Below, piece after piece: positions 1 to 9,989 of a stretch of DNA of 64,000 nt; position 1 is the stretch's first letter, and every line of letters begins with the position of its first letter. This stretch comes from JBOCEF01 sp050586345 (GTDB lineage Bacteria > Pseudomonadota > Alphaproteobacteria > Rhodobacterales > Rhodobacteraceae). The notes under the pieces were generated by a model. That model was not told where the DNA came from, did no database searches, and saw nothing but the letters and a program-made list of their open reading frames with translations. Both the position numbers and the translations under genes were made by a program. The stretch is taken from the NCBI RefSeq assembly GCF_050586345.1, contig NZ_JBOCEF010000014.1:27069-91068 (forward strand), read 5' to 3'.

Positions 1-294
1 CTTGTGGGGCGATCGCCCCGCCTTCGAACTGCGCGCCCCGCGGATGCGGAGCGGATCTTGCGCCCCCTGCCCGGACCCTGTCGGGCCGCGGCCAAGGCAC
101 GCGCCCCGCACCGGACGCGTCCGGGCGGGAGAAGCGGCCTTATCCATGGGCGGGGGCGGCTTGTCAAGCATTGCGCGGGGCCTTGCGGGGGGCGAAATCC
201 CGCCCCGCCGGGCGGGCGCGCATTGAAGCCGCCGCCGCGCTGGCCGATACTGGCTGCAGAGCAGTCAAACAACAGAGTCGGGAGCGCATCCAGC
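1..294. other. Region upstream of parE, no gene seen
   Basis: The frame of parE stays open to the left edge, but the translated sequence before 295 is Arg/Pro-rich and looks non-coding. A GGGAG at about 280-284 sits ten bases before the parE ATG and is the likely ribosome site. The stretch at 248-275 is the least GC-rich part and probably carries the promoter. No RNA gene or repeat is evident. Confidence 0.5.
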
Positions 295-2310
<2,016 letters not shown>

Positions 2311-2326
2311 GCCACGGGAGACCCCC

Positions 2327-2905
2327 ATGCAGAGCGCCCTGCCCCTGCGCCCCCTCCTTCTCGCGGGCCTGTGCCTGCCGCTGCTCGGCTGCGGCGAGGC
2401 GGAGGAGCGGATCGACGTCTCGCTGGTGAACCGGCAGATGTCCTATGACAGCACCTACCTGCTCGAGGCGCGGGAGGTGGAGATGCATCGCACCCCCTAT
2501 CCGGGCCTGTCGCAGGCGGACACCGCGGCGCTGCTGGCGCGGCCGGACAGCTACGCCGAGGACGCGCCCTTCACCGCGCGCCCGGTGGAGCTGGCGGACA
2601 AGGAGGCGGTGCGGCTGGTGCTGATCTTCAACGCCCGCGCGCCGATGGAGGCGCGGGACATCTGCGCGCTGACCCAGGCGATGGGGCGCGACGCGCCGCT
2701 GTCGAAGGCCGGGTTCACCGCGGACGTGGCGCTGTGCGACGGAGACCGGACGCTGGCGGTCGGCAGCGTGAAGGCCGAAGCGCCGAGCCCCGAGACGCGC
2801 GACGCCGCCTTCGCGAAGCGGGCGCTGGACAAGCTGATCTGGTCGGTGTTCGGCAACTCGGCCGAGCGGCGGGCGGTGGACCAGCGCTCGCTCCAGATCG
2901 ACTGA
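2327..2905 (+). CDS. Small putative lipoprotein
   Basis: A 192-residue protein with a lipoprotein signal peptide: basic/hydrophobic start and lipobox LLGC, with Cys22 as the predicted lipidated residue. The mature part is mixed alpha/beta, ends in a segment rich in charged residues, and has no motif I recognise. It begins 16 bases after parE with a weak ribosome site (GGGAGA), so it may be cotranscribed with parE. The next gene is convergent lexA beyond a strong hairpin. Function unknown; envelope location is inferred from the lipobox only. Confidence 0.8.
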   Translation: MQSALPLRPLLLAGLCLPLLGCGEAEERIDVSLVNRQMSYDSTYLLEAREVEMHRTPYPGLSQADTAALLARPDSYAEDAPFTARPVELADKEAVRLVLIFNARAPMEARDICALTQAMGRDAPLSKAGFTADVALCDGDRTLAVGSVKAEAPSPETRDAAFAKRALDKLIWSVFGNSAERRAVDQRSLQID

Positions 2906-3091
2906 GGCGGCGCCGGGACGGGCGGCGCGGCGGGCCCGCCCCGGGGGCGCCCGGGGACGCAGTTCGACCGCTCCTGCCCGGGCGGGACGAGTGCCGGGCG
3001 GCGCCCCCGGCGGGGCGCGGCCGAGGGACGCCCGCCGCCCCCGCGCTCCGCCGCCCCCCCCCCCGCGCGCAGCCGCCGCACCGCTCCGCGC

Positions 3092-3125
3092 AAAAGGGCC
3101 GCCCCGATCCCGGGACGGCCCTTTT
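3092..3125. terminator. Bidirectional rho-independent terminator
   Basis: Arms AAAAGGGCCG and CGGCCCTTTT pair over ten bases, with inner CCCG/CGGG pairing. A-run and T-run on opposite sides allow use in both directions. It lies between the end of the lipoprotein gene and the end of convergent lexA. Confidence 0.9.
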
Positions 3126-3192
3126 GGCAGGCGCTTGCGATGTCGAGGGTGACCCCCGGTTCGCGCCGCCCCCCGCCGGCGCCCCCCGCCGG

Positions 3193-3900
3193 TCAGTAGG
3201 TGCGGATCAGGCCCACGAGGCGGCCCTGGATGCGGACCTTGTCCTCGGGGTAGCTGCGGGTCTCGTAGGCCGGGTTCGCCGCTTCGAGCGCGATCATCCC
3301 GCCCTTGCGGCGCAGGCGCTTCAGGGTCGCTTCCTGCTCCTCCACCAGCGCCACCACGATGTCGCCGTCATCGGCGCTGTCGCGCTGTTCGATCACCACC
3401 ACGTCGCCGTCATGGATGCCCGCGTCGATCATCGAGTCGCCCCGGACCTCGAGCGCGTAGTGTTCGTGCCCCGCGGCGAGCATCCCCGCCGGAGCGACGA
3501 TATGCGAGGAGGCCTGCTGGATCGCCTCGATCGGCACGCCCGCGGCGATGCGGCCCATCAGCGGGATCGACCCCGCCAGCGCCGCGCGCTCCGCCGCGCT
3601 CATCACCCCCGGGGCGACGGCGGCCAGCGCCTCGTCCTCGGAGGCCGTCGCCGCGGTCCGCGGGCCGGGCGCGGCGACCTCCACGTCCTCGGGCAGGCGC
3701 AGCACCTCGATCGCGCGGGCGCGGTGCGGCAGGCGGCGGATGAAGCCGCGTTCCTCCAGCGCCGTGATCAGGCGGTGAATGCCGGACTTGGAGCGCAGGT
3801 CGAGCGCGTCCTTCATCTCGTCGAACGAGGGGGAGACCCCGTCTCTCTGCACGCGCTTGTGGATGAACACGAGCAGATCGCGCTGCTTTTTGGTGAGCAT
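3193..3900 (-). CDS. lexA: LexA SOS repressor
   Basis: SOS transcriptional repressor that self-cleaves when RecA filaments form. The 235-residue protein opens with the typical MLTKKQRDLLVFIH winged-helix domain (about residues 1-70). It has the Ala-Gly cleavage pair in GRIAAGVPIEA, the nucleophile Ser156 in VRGDSMIDAG and the general-base Lys194 in EATLKRL. A linker of about 40 residues rich in Ala/Glu is longer than in E. coli LexA, as is common in alphaproteobacteria. It is preceded by an SOS box (3937-3951), so autoregulation is expected. moeA ends about 100 bases upstream. Confidence 0.97.
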   Translation of the reverse strand: MLTKKQRDLLVFIHKRVQRDGVSPSFDEMKDALDLRSKSGIHRLITALEERGFIRRLPHRARAIEVLRLPEDVEVAAPGPRTAATASEDEALAAVAPGVMSAAERAALAGSIPLMGRIAAGVPIEAIQQASSHIVAPAGMLAAGHEHYALEVRGDSMIDAGIHDGDVVVIEQRDSADDGDIVVALVEEQEATLKRLRRKGGMIALEAANPAYETRSYPEDKVRIQGRLVGLIRTY

Positions 3901-3936
3901 GTCGCCTCCGGGTCGTCCTGCAAATCCCTCGCAGAC

Positions 3937-3951
3937 GTTCTACAGACGTTC
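3937..3951. promoter_or_regulatory. LexA (SOS) box
   Basis: GTTC-TACAGAC-GTTC matches the alphaproteobacterial direct-repeat SOS box GTTC-N7-GTTC exactly and lies 37 bases upstream of the lexA start. A third, degenerate half site (GTGT) follows at the same seven-base spacing at 3959-3962. Confidence 0.88.
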
Positions 3952-4001
3952 CCCGTTTGTGTCAATCCGGGTTCGCAAAATACCCGCAAAGGTTGAGCAA
4001 T

Positions 4002-5195
4002 TCAGAGCCTTATGTACTCCGCCATCTCCCCCGCCGCCATCGCCGGGGCGCCCGCGGGGAACACCGCCAGCGCGTCCGCGTCGGCCAGCAGCGACAGCAC
4101 CGAGCTGTCCTGCCGGTTGAACACCCGCAGGCGCGGGCCGTCCGGTCCGTCCTCGAGCGCGGCGCGCGCGTAGTGCTCGCGCCCCGCCGTCGCGGGAACG
4201 GCGGCGGCGAGCGGCGCGCGGGCGCGCGGCAGCGGCCCGGCGGGCAGCCCCGCGAAGGCGTCGAGCGCGGGGCGCAGGAACAGGTGGCCGCAGACCATGG
4301 CCGAGACCGGGTTGCCCGGCAGCCCGACCATCATCGGCCCGTCCTTGATCCGCCCGGCCATCAGCGGTTTGCCGGGACGCATGGCGATCTTGTAGAAACT
4401 GAGGTCGAGGCCCCCTTCCCCGAACACCTCGGCCACCAGGTCATGATCCCCGACCGAGGCGCCGCCGAGCGTGACCACGAGGTCGGCGCCGCGCGACGCC
4501 TCCAGCGCCTCGGTCAGCGCCGCGCGGCTGTCGCGGGCGATGGGCAGCAGGCGCGGATCGGCGCCGTGGGCGCGCAGCATGGCATGGAGGCCGTAGGAGT
4601 TGGAGGACACGATCTGGTCCGGGCCGGGGGCCTGGCCCGGCTCGACCAGCTCGTCGCCGGTGGCGACCAGCGCGACGACCGGCTTGCGGCGCACGGGGAC
4701 GGAGGCGTGGTTGAAGGCGGCGAGGAGCGCGATGTCGGCGGGGCGCAGGCGGCGCACCGGCAGGGCCTGGCCCTCCTCGAAATCGAGGCCCGCGGGGCGG
4801 ATGTTGGGCCCGGCGCCCAGGGTGGGCAGCACGGTGATGCGGTCCCTCTCGCGGCGCACATCCTCCTGGATCACCACGTGGTCGGCGCCTTCGGGGACCG
4901 GGGCGCCGGTGAAGATGCGGATCGCCTCGCCGGGGCCGAGCGCCCGGCCCGCGCCTTCCCCGGCGCGGGATTCGGCGACCACGGTGAAGACCGCGCCGGG
5001 GCGCAGTTCGGCACCCTTCACCGCGTAGCCGTCCATGGCCGAGGCGGCGAAGGGCGGCTGGGTGCGCAGGGCGTGGACCGGACGCGCCAGAACGCGGCCC
5101 GCGGCCTCGGTCAGCGGGACGTCTTCCTCGCCCAGCACCTCGACCAGCGACAGGACCCGGGCCAGCGCCTCGGGGACCGGGAGCAGCGCGCTCAT
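4002..5195 (-). CDS. moeA: Molybdopterin molybdenumtransferase (MoeA)
   Basis: Inserts molybdate into adenylylated molybdopterin in the last step of molybdenum cofactor synthesis. The 397-residue protein is full length for the family. Visible motifs are the N-terminal SAMDGYAVKGAEL, TGDELVEPGQ in the MoCF-fold domain, GGASVGDHD and GLPGNPVSAMVCGHLFLRP, followed by the C-terminal beta-barrel domain IV. It overlaps moaC by four bases (ATGA), so the two are translationally coupled. The moaC-moeA-lexA order is the usual Rhodobacterales arrangement. Confidence 0.95.
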   Translation of the reverse strand: MSALLPVPEALARVLSLVEVLGEEDVPLTEAAGRVLARPVHALRTQPPFAASAMDGYAVKGAELRPGAVFTVVAESRAGEGAGRALGPGEAIRIFTGAPVPEGADHVVIQEDVRRERDRITVLPTLGAGPNIRPAGLDFEEGQALPVRRLRPADIALLAAFNHASVPVRRKPVVALVATGDELVEPGQAPGPDQIVSSNSYGLHAMLRAHGADPRLLPIARDSRAALTEALEASRGADLVVTLGGASVGDHDLVAEVFGEGGLDLSFYKIAMRPGKPLMAGRIKDGPMMVGLPGNPVSAMVCGHLFLRPALDAFAGLPAGPLPRARAPLAAAVPATAGREHYARAALEDGPDGPRLRVFNRQDSSVLSLLADADALAVFPAGAPAMAAGEMAEYIRL

Positions 5196-5668
5196 TCCGC
5201 CTCGTAGCGGCCCGACTTGCCGCCCTCCTTGAACGCCAGGCGCACATCGGTCAGGCGCATCGCCTTGTCGGCGGCCTTGACCATGTCATAGACGGTCAGC
5301 TGCGCGATGGTGACGGCGGTCAGCGCCTCCATCTCCACCCCCGTCGGGCCGGTGGTCTTGACGGTCGCCTCGATCAGCACGCGGCTGGTCTCCGGGTCCG
5401 GCGTCAGCTCCACCGCCACCTTCGAGAGGGCCAGCGGGTGGCAGAGCGGGATCAGCTCGGCCGTCTTCTTGGCCCCCATGATCCCGGCGAGGCGCGCGAC
5501 GGCGAGCACGTCGCCCTTCTTGGCCCGATTCTGGGTGATCAGCGCCAGCGTCTCGGGCGCCATCTCCACCGCGCCGCGGGCGATGGCGGTGCGGTGCGTC
5601 TCGGCCTTGTCCGAGACGTCGACCATGTGGGCGGCGCCCTTGTCGTCGAAATGGGTCAGCTGGCTCAT
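5192..5668 (-). CDS. moaC: Cyclic pyranopterin monophosphate synthase (MoaC)
   Basis: Converts the MoaA product 3',8-cyclo-GTP to cyclic pyranopterin monophosphate, an early step of molybdenum cofactor synthesis. The 158-residue protein carries the family blocks MVDVSDKAETHRTAIARG, IPLCHPLALSKV, GVEMEALTAVTIAQLTVYDM and the ending KEGGKSG. It is the first gene of a moaC-moeA unit with an ATGA overlap. The ribosome site GAGGGAGAC lies just before the ATG. trpC, which often precedes moaC in Rhodobacterales, is not here; a tRNA gene lies upstream instead. Confidence 0.96.
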   Translation of the reverse strand: MSQLTHFDDKGAAHMVDVSDKAETHRTAIARGAVEMAPETLALITQNRAKKGDVLAVARLAGIMGAKKTAELIPLCHPLALSKVAVELTPDPETSRVLIEATVKTTGPTGVEMEALTAVTIAQLTVYDMVKAADKAMRLTDVRLAFKEGGKSGRYEAE

Positions 5669-5826
5669 CTGGGTCTCCCTCGCGGGCCGGGCGCGCGCCC
5701 CGGCGCATGTTGCGGGCGACCCTGCCCCGGTTCGGGCGCGGGTTTCAAGCGGGCGGTTCGGGGGGGGCCGGGACGCCCTTCGGGGGCCTCGATGACGGCT
5801 AACGAAAAAACTGCGCCCGGAGAGGG

Positions 5827-5855
5827 TTGACGCCCGCCGCCCGGCCCCGTAACAA
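5827..5855 (+). promoter_or_regulatory. Sigma-70-type promoter for tRNA-Lys
   Basis: TTGACG at 5827-5832 and TAACAA at 5850-5855 are separated by 17 bases, a near-consensus housekeeping promoter about 77 bases upstream of the tRNA. Confidence 0.7.
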
Positions 5856-5931
5856 GCGCCCGTTCCCGGACGGAGCGGCTGCGGCGGCGCGGCGGGAACG
5901 GAGGCGGACGCGGAGACGCGGATGCCGGTGA

Positions 5932-6006
5932 GGGCGGGTAGCTCAGCGGTAGAGCGACTGACTTTTAATCAGTTGGCCGTGGGTTCGATCCCCACCCCGC
6001 TCACCA
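5932..6006 (+). tRNA. tRNA-Lys (anticodon UUU), CCA encoded
   Basis: A complete cloverleaf is visible. The acceptor arms GGGCGGG and CCCGCTC pair with one G-U at 2-71. The D stem is GCTC/GAGC and the anticodon stem ACTGA/TCAGT with loop CTTTTAA (anticodon TTT at 5964-5966). The T arm contains GGTTCGATCC, and the 3' CCA is encoded at 6004-6006. It stands alone with its own promoter and terminator. No integrase lies nearby. Confidence 0.97.
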
Positions 6007-6013
6007 GTTTCGG

Positions 6014-6048
6014 ACGGGGTCGGATGCAAGCGCATCCGGCCCCGTTTC
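6014..6048 (+). terminator. Rho-independent terminator of tRNA-Lys
   Basis: Arms ACGGGGTCGGATGC and GCATCCGGCCCCGT form a 14-bp stem (one T-G) with an AAGC loop, followed by TTT. It starts eight bases after the tRNA CCA. Confidence 0.92.
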
Positions 6049-6529
6049 CGTTTCGGGCGCCGGCCGCGCGGCCCCTCCCCGGCCCCTCCCCGGCGCGACT
6101 CGCCAGATGAACGTCAAAGCAATGTAAAATTGCAAATCGACGCCCCGCCTTTCGAGTCTCTTCAGCCCTTTGAAGTTTCCCTTCGAAACAGCGCCCGGGG
6201 CGCGGTTCATATGCGAATAAATCTGTACGAAAGGACAGGTTTCTGCACCGATAAGCCCGCCCGGTGTCCAGCTTGGGCGGGGACCCCCGGACCCCGCCGC
6301 GGTATCTATTGGTTAACGAAATCGCGACCCGAAGCGCCCCACGCTTCCCGGGCCGAGCGACACCGGACCAGGCCGCGCGACGCGCCGATGTTCCGCCCCT
6401 TCCCCCAGCGCCCCCGTGACGGCGCGGCCGGGGACCGGCGGGACCGCCCCCAGCAGGGCGCGCCGCAGCACCTTCCGGCCCGCCGCTCCACCGCCCGGCC
6501 GAACGGCCGCGAAGACCGGAGGGACCGCC
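6049..6529 (+). promoter_or_regulatory. AT-rich, structured leader before the GT4 gene
   Basis: 480 bases without a gene. 6108-6330 is strikingly AT-richer than the surroundings. It holds the hairpin GCAAT-gtaaa-ATTGC (6119-6133), a nested inverted repeat with TTTCGA/TCGAAA outer arms (6150-6155, 6183-6188) around CTTCA/TGAAG, and the hairpin GGCGGGG/CCCCGCC (6276-6298). Promoter, long 5' leader and small RNA are all possible; no riboswitch class is recognised. Confidence 0.4.
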
Positions 6530-7594
6530 ATGAAGACGAGACGCATCCTGCACCTGCTGGACGACGTCATGCCCGGCGCGCTGACGCGCACGCTGGCGCA
6601 TCTCGAGACCGTCGCCCCGCATGTGCACGAGGTCCAGACGCTCGCCTTCGGCGACCGGCTGAGCGCGACCTCGGGGCATGACGTCATCGTCTCGCACCTG
6701 TCGGCCGAATGGCTGACCCCGCGCGCGGCGGCCGAGCTGCGCGCCGCCGTCCCGCACCTGCCGCTGGTCCATGTCGAGCACGCCCTCGCCCCCGGGCACC
6801 CGGCGGTGTCGCGCGGCCCGCACGGGATCGAGGCGCTGCGCGAGGTCTACAAGCGCTTCGACCGGGTGATCGCCTGCTCCGAGGCGCAGGCCGCCTGGCT
6901 GCTGGCCGAACGGCTGGTCCCGGACGGGCGCATCGGGGTGATCCCGCCGGCCTCCGACCTGTCGGGCTTCGCCGCGCTGCCCCCCGCGGTGCGCCCCGCC
7001 CGGCGCTTCGGCGTGCTCGGGCGCCTCACCCGCCAGAAGGGCGTCGACATCGCCATCGCCGCCTTCCGCAAGCTCGAGAACCCGGGCCTGACCCTCGACA
7101 TCATCGGCGCGGGGCCGATGCGCGACGCGCTGGTCGAGCAGGCCGCGGGCGATCCGCGGATCCGCTTCCACGGCCACGCGGTCGACCCGGTGCAGGCGAT
7201 GCGCGGGCTCGACGCCGTGCTCGCCCCCTCGCGCTGGGAGGCCTACGGGCTCTCGACGCTCGAGGCCCGGGCCGCAGGGCGGATCGCCATCGCCTCGGGC
7301 GCCGGCGGGCTGCGCGACCAGGTCTGCGCCGGGGCGCGGCATGTCCCCGGGCTGACCGCCCGCGCCTGGACCGCCGCCATCTCGCGCGCCGCGACCGAGC
7401 CCGCGCCGGAATTCGAGATCGCCCGCGCCCGGGTCGAGGCCGACCGCGCCATGGACCGGTTCGAGACCCGCTGGGCGCTGACCCTCGACAGCCTTGCGCG
7501 CCATGCCCCGGCGCCGGCGAAGCGCGCCGCCCGCCCGGCGCCGCGGCTGCGCCCCGCGCGCCCGACGCTGACCCTCGTCGCCGCGCTCGGCTGA
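6530..7594 (+). CDS. GT4-family glycosyltransferase
   Basis: A 354-residue GT-B fold glycosyltransferase, predicted cytoplasmic or membrane-associated, transferring a sugar from a nucleotide donor. The C-terminal domain shows the group-1 pattern: FGVLGRLTRQKGVDIAIAAF near 170, LDIIGAGPMRD, and the donor-binding block LAPSRWEAYGLSTLEARAAG with the EX7E-like acidic pair. The N-terminal half contains VHVEHALAPGHP. The tail after about 320 is Ala/Pro/Arg-rich. The ATG at 6530 has GGAGGG six bases upstream. It stands alone, 20 kb from the polysaccharide region, so its acceptor is unknown. Confidence 0.85.
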   Translation: MKTRRILHLLDDVMPGALTRTLAHLETVAPHVHEVQTLAFGDRLSATSGHDVIVSHLSAEWLTPRAAAELRAAVPHLPLVHVEHALAPGHPAVSRGPHGIEALREVYKRFDRVIACSEAQAAWLLAERLVPDGRIGVIPPASDLSGFAALPPAVRPARRFGVLGRLTRQKGVDIAIAAFRKLENPGLTLDIIGAGPMRDALVEQAAGDPRIRFHGHAVDPVQAMRGLDAVLAPSRWEAYGLSTLEARAAGRIAIASGAGGLRDQVCAGARHVPGLTARAWTAAISRAATEPAPEFEIARARVEADRAMDRFETRWALTLDSLARHAPAPAKRAARPAPRLRPARPTLTLVAALG

Positions 7595-8163
7595 GCGCGG
7601 ACCGGGCCGGACGCCGCCGCGCGCGGCGCCCGGTCCGTCGATCCGGAATTCCCGCGGGCGGTGTTCGCGTCCGCGGGATCCGTCCGGGCCCCCTTCCTGC
7701 GTCGCCGTCCCCCGGCCGCGACAGGACCCGCCCCTTTCATGCAGGGAAAGAGGGCTAGCGAGGGCAGCCCCGGGCGCACCGTCGCCCCCCCCCGACCCCA
7801 GGGGCGGCGCAGGGCGGTGGAGACCCCTTCCGCGCGCAAGCGCGCCTCGGGCGGCCAGGCCGCCATGCCGCGCAGTCTGTGGGGACGGCGCAGCATCCCG
7901 GGAGAGAGGCCGCGCGCGTGCGGAAGGGGTGCGTCCCTGCGGGACGCGCGACACGGATGGCCCCCGCGCGGCGCACGGGGGATTTCGGCATGAGCGGGGA
8001 ACATTGCCGGGGAATGGGTCCGTTCTGCGGGAGCAGGCGATGGAGCCGGGGGCCAAGCCTAGGGACAGACCGCGGGATAAGCCGCGGGATGGGCCGTCGG
8101 ACGGAATCCTGGCGGCGCGCCCGCGGAAGGCGGCCTGCGGGGCGCCGTGCCCGGCGCCGCGGC
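7595..8163. other. 569-base gap, no gene; short repeats
   Basis: No open frame here has convincing protein character. The stretch holds a hairpin GCGTCCC-TGC-GGGACGC (7931-7947) and a degenerate 12-base tandem array at 8055-8102. It lies between the 3' ends of the GT4 gene and the convergent response regulator. Confidence 0.5.
8055..8102 (+). repeat. Degenerate 12-base tandem repeat, four copies
   Basis: Units AAGCCTAGGGAC, AGACCGCGGGAT, AAGCCGCGGGAT and GGGCCGTCGGAC follow each other without gaps, 62 bases downstream of the response-regulator stop codon. No function is visible. Confidence 0.7.
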
Positions 8164-8778
8164 TCAGAACAGCCCGGCCTCGCGCGCGCTGAGCGCCGCC
8201 TGGGTGCGGTTGGACACCCCGAGCTTGCGGTAGAGCGTCTTGACGTGGAGCTTCACCGTCGTCTCCTGGACCTCCAGGTCGCGGGCGATCTCCTTGTTCG
8301 ACTTGCCCTCGCTGAGCCCCTCGAGAACCTGGTATTCCCGGCGCGAGAGCTTGTCGACCAGCGGGTGCGCCCCGGCCGGCTCCTCGGGCGCGGTCATGAA
8401 CTCGATCGGGGCGTAGACCTCGCCCATCGCCATGAAACGCACCGCGTTGACCAGCGACTTGGCAGAAAGCGTCTTGGGCAGGAACCCGGCGGCCCCGGCG
8501 TCGAGCGCGGCCTGCGCCTCGCGGCGCGTGGCGACGCCGCTGATCAGCGCCACCTTGCCGCCCGAGGCCCGCTGCATGTCGCGCAGCCCGTCGAGCCCGC
8601 GCATCCCCGGCATGTTGTAGTCGAGCAGCACCACCTCGAACGGGTCGGTCCCGCGCACGAGCTCCATGGCGTCGTCGAAATCCGCGGCCGTCTGCACGTC
8701 CATGTCGCTTTCGGTCTCGAGGTACAGCCGCAGGGTGTCCCGCAGCAGGTCGTGATCGTCGGCGATCAGGATACGCAT
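8164..8778 (-). CDS. NarL/LuxR-type response regulator
   Basis: A 204-residue two-component regulator. The receiver domain (about 1-120) has the acidic pair ADDHD at 6-9, phospho-acceptor Asp53 in VVLLDYNMPG and the Lys in FLPKTLSAK. The C-terminal LuxR HTH (about 140-204) reads LSRREYQVLEGLSEGKSNKE followed by the recognition helix ETTVKLHVKTLYRKLGV. It diverges from the SUOX-fold gene and hybrid kinase, so it is the obvious candidate to receive phosphate from the kinase's Hpt domain. That link is inferred from position only. Confidence 0.9.
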   Translation of the reverse strand: MRILIADDHDLLRDTLRLYLETESDMDVQTAADFDDAMELVRGTDPFEVVLLDYNMPGMRGLDGLRDMQRASGGKVALISGVATRREAQAALDAGAAGFLPKTLSAKSLVNAVRFMAMGEVYAPIEFMTAPEEPAGAHPLVDKLSRREYQVLEGLSEGKSNKEIARDLEVQETTVKLHVKTLYRKLGVSNRTQAALSAREAGLF

Positions 8779-8949
8779 CGTGTGGTCGTCCGTCGTTCGG
8801 GGCGGTGCGCTGAACTGGCGCAGCGGGAGACCACGTTAATCGAGGAAACGGCCCCCGGACAAGCCTCGGGCGGCAAGGTGCGGAGCGCGCGCGCGCCGCG
8901 CCGTCCGGCCCGCACCAGATGCCCCGGCGCCGCAAGGCGGCAAGGCGGA

Positions 8950-9024
8950 CCTGTCCGAAAGGGTAGGTCCCCTGTCCGTTAACGCGCGGGCGCCGCGAAG
9001 CGGCCATGCGTTAAGAACTGTTAA
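8950..9024. promoter_or_regulatory. Divergent promoter region with paired direct repeats
   Basis: CCTGTCCG occurs at 8950-8957 and again at 8971-8978, exactly 21 bases (two helical turns) apart, in the 286-base space between the response regulator and the exported SUOX-fold gene. TTAAGAACTGTTAA follows at 9011-9024. These are candidate sites for the adjacent regulator or for a CtrA-like factor (TTAA half sites). Confidence 0.4.
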
Positions 9025-9064
9025 ACCCTGTCCCGCACCCGGCCACAGATCCGAGGATCCGCCC

Positions 9065-9679
9065 ATGCACGCCCGCTGGAGGTCGCCCCCGCCCGCCCGG
9101 TCAACGCCCCGGCGCGCCGCCACCGCGCTCCGGGCCGCGCTCCGGGCCGCGCTCTGCGCCGCACTCGTCGCCGCGGCGCTCTGCGTCGCCGCGCCCCCGG
9201 CGCAGGCGCAGGCGCAGCAGGCGCAGCAGGCGCCCGCCCCCCTGCCCCAGCCCGAGGGCAAGGTGCTGCTGGTCGTGTCCGGCGCCATCGGGGTCGCCAA
9301 TGTCGGCGGCAAGGCGATGTTCGACCGCGCCATGCTCGAGGCGCTGGGAACCGAGAGCTTCACCACCCGCACCAACTGGACCGACGGGGCGGTGCGCTTC
9401 TCGGGGCCGCCGCTGCAGGCGTTGATGGAACGGCTGGGGGTCGCCGGGGGCGTCCTCATGGCCACCGCGATCAACGATTACATGATCGAGATGCCGGTCG
9501 CCGACGCGCGCGCGCCCGGGCCGATCCTGGCGCTGGAGATGGACGGCGCGCCGATGAGCGTGCGCGACAAGGGGCCGATCTGGATCGTCTACCCCTATGA
9601 CGCGGACCCGGCCTGGCGCACCGAGGAGATCTACGCCCGCTCGGTCTGGCAGCTCGACCGGCTCGAGATCGTCGACTAG
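9065..9679 (+). CDS. Exported SUOX-fold (molybdopterin-oxidoreductase-like) protein
   Basis: A 204-residue protein with a long Arg-rich signal peptide ending in APPAQAQA (about residue 50), so probably periplasmic. The mature part resembles the compact domain annotated as oxidoreductase molybdopterin-binding. Similar features are RTNWTDGAVRFSGPPLQALM, ATAINDYMIEMPVADA, MSVRDKGPIWIVYPYD and a closing SVWQLDRLEIVD. No cysteine remains after the signal peptide, so the Cys that ligates molybdenum in sulfite-oxidase-type enzymes is absent and catalysis is unlikely. It is followed by a hybrid histidine kinase with a periplasmic domain, suggesting a sensory accessory role (inference). Confidence 0.75.
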   Translation: MHARWRSPPPARSTPRRAATALRAALRAALCAALVAAALCVAAPPAQAQAQQAQQAPAPLPQPEGKVLLVVSGAIGVANVGGKAMFDRAMLEALGTESFTTRTNWTDGAVRFSGPPLQALMERLGVAGGVLMATAINDYMIEMPVADARAPGPILALEMDGAPMSVRDKGPIWIVYPYDADPAWRTEEIYARSVWQLDRLEIVD

Positions 9680-9860
9680 GCCCCGCGCGGCCGCGGCGCC
9701 CGCGCGGGCGCGAGACGGGGCCGGCGGGACATGTTTGGGGGATGTGCGCGCGCCGCGGCTGTGCCACATCTCGGGGACGGCCGCCCGCACGGGCGGGCGG
9801 AAGGGCGCGGGCGCCGCCGGGACGGCGGGCCGCGCGGAAGACGAGGGGAAGGACGCCGCG

Positions 9861-9989
9861 ATGCAGACGATGCCGACGCGCCGGGCCGCGCCGCCCCCCG
9901 ACCGGGGATTCGAACGGGCCTGGAGGCGCCTGCGCGGCGCGCTCTGGCGCCGGATCATGGGCGCCGCGGGCCGCTCCGGGCGACCGTGA
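9861..9989 (+). CDS. Possible 42-residue leader ORF of the hybrid kinase
   Basis: An ATG at 9861 with GGGGAAGGA upstream opens a 42-codon frame whose TGA (9987-9989) overlaps the kinase GTG in GTGA. The peptide is basic (RAWRRLRGALWRRIMGA) and amphipathic-looking. It could be a translationally coupled leader or chance open frame in GC-rich DNA. The rest of the 306 bases between the SUOX-fold gene and the kinase shows nothing else. Confidence 0.3.
   Translation: MQTMPTRRAAPPPDRGFERAWRRLRGALWRRIMGAAGRSGRP

Noticed and set aside
5932..6006. tRNA-Lys as an integration site for a genomic island
   Set aside because: No integrase, no duplicated tRNA 3' end in the window, and a normal promoter and terminator surround it.
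7661..7993. 110-codon frame in the gap before the response regulator
   Set aside because: No ribosome site, Arg/Pro/Gly-rich composition, and it crosses a perfect hairpin; judged non-coding.
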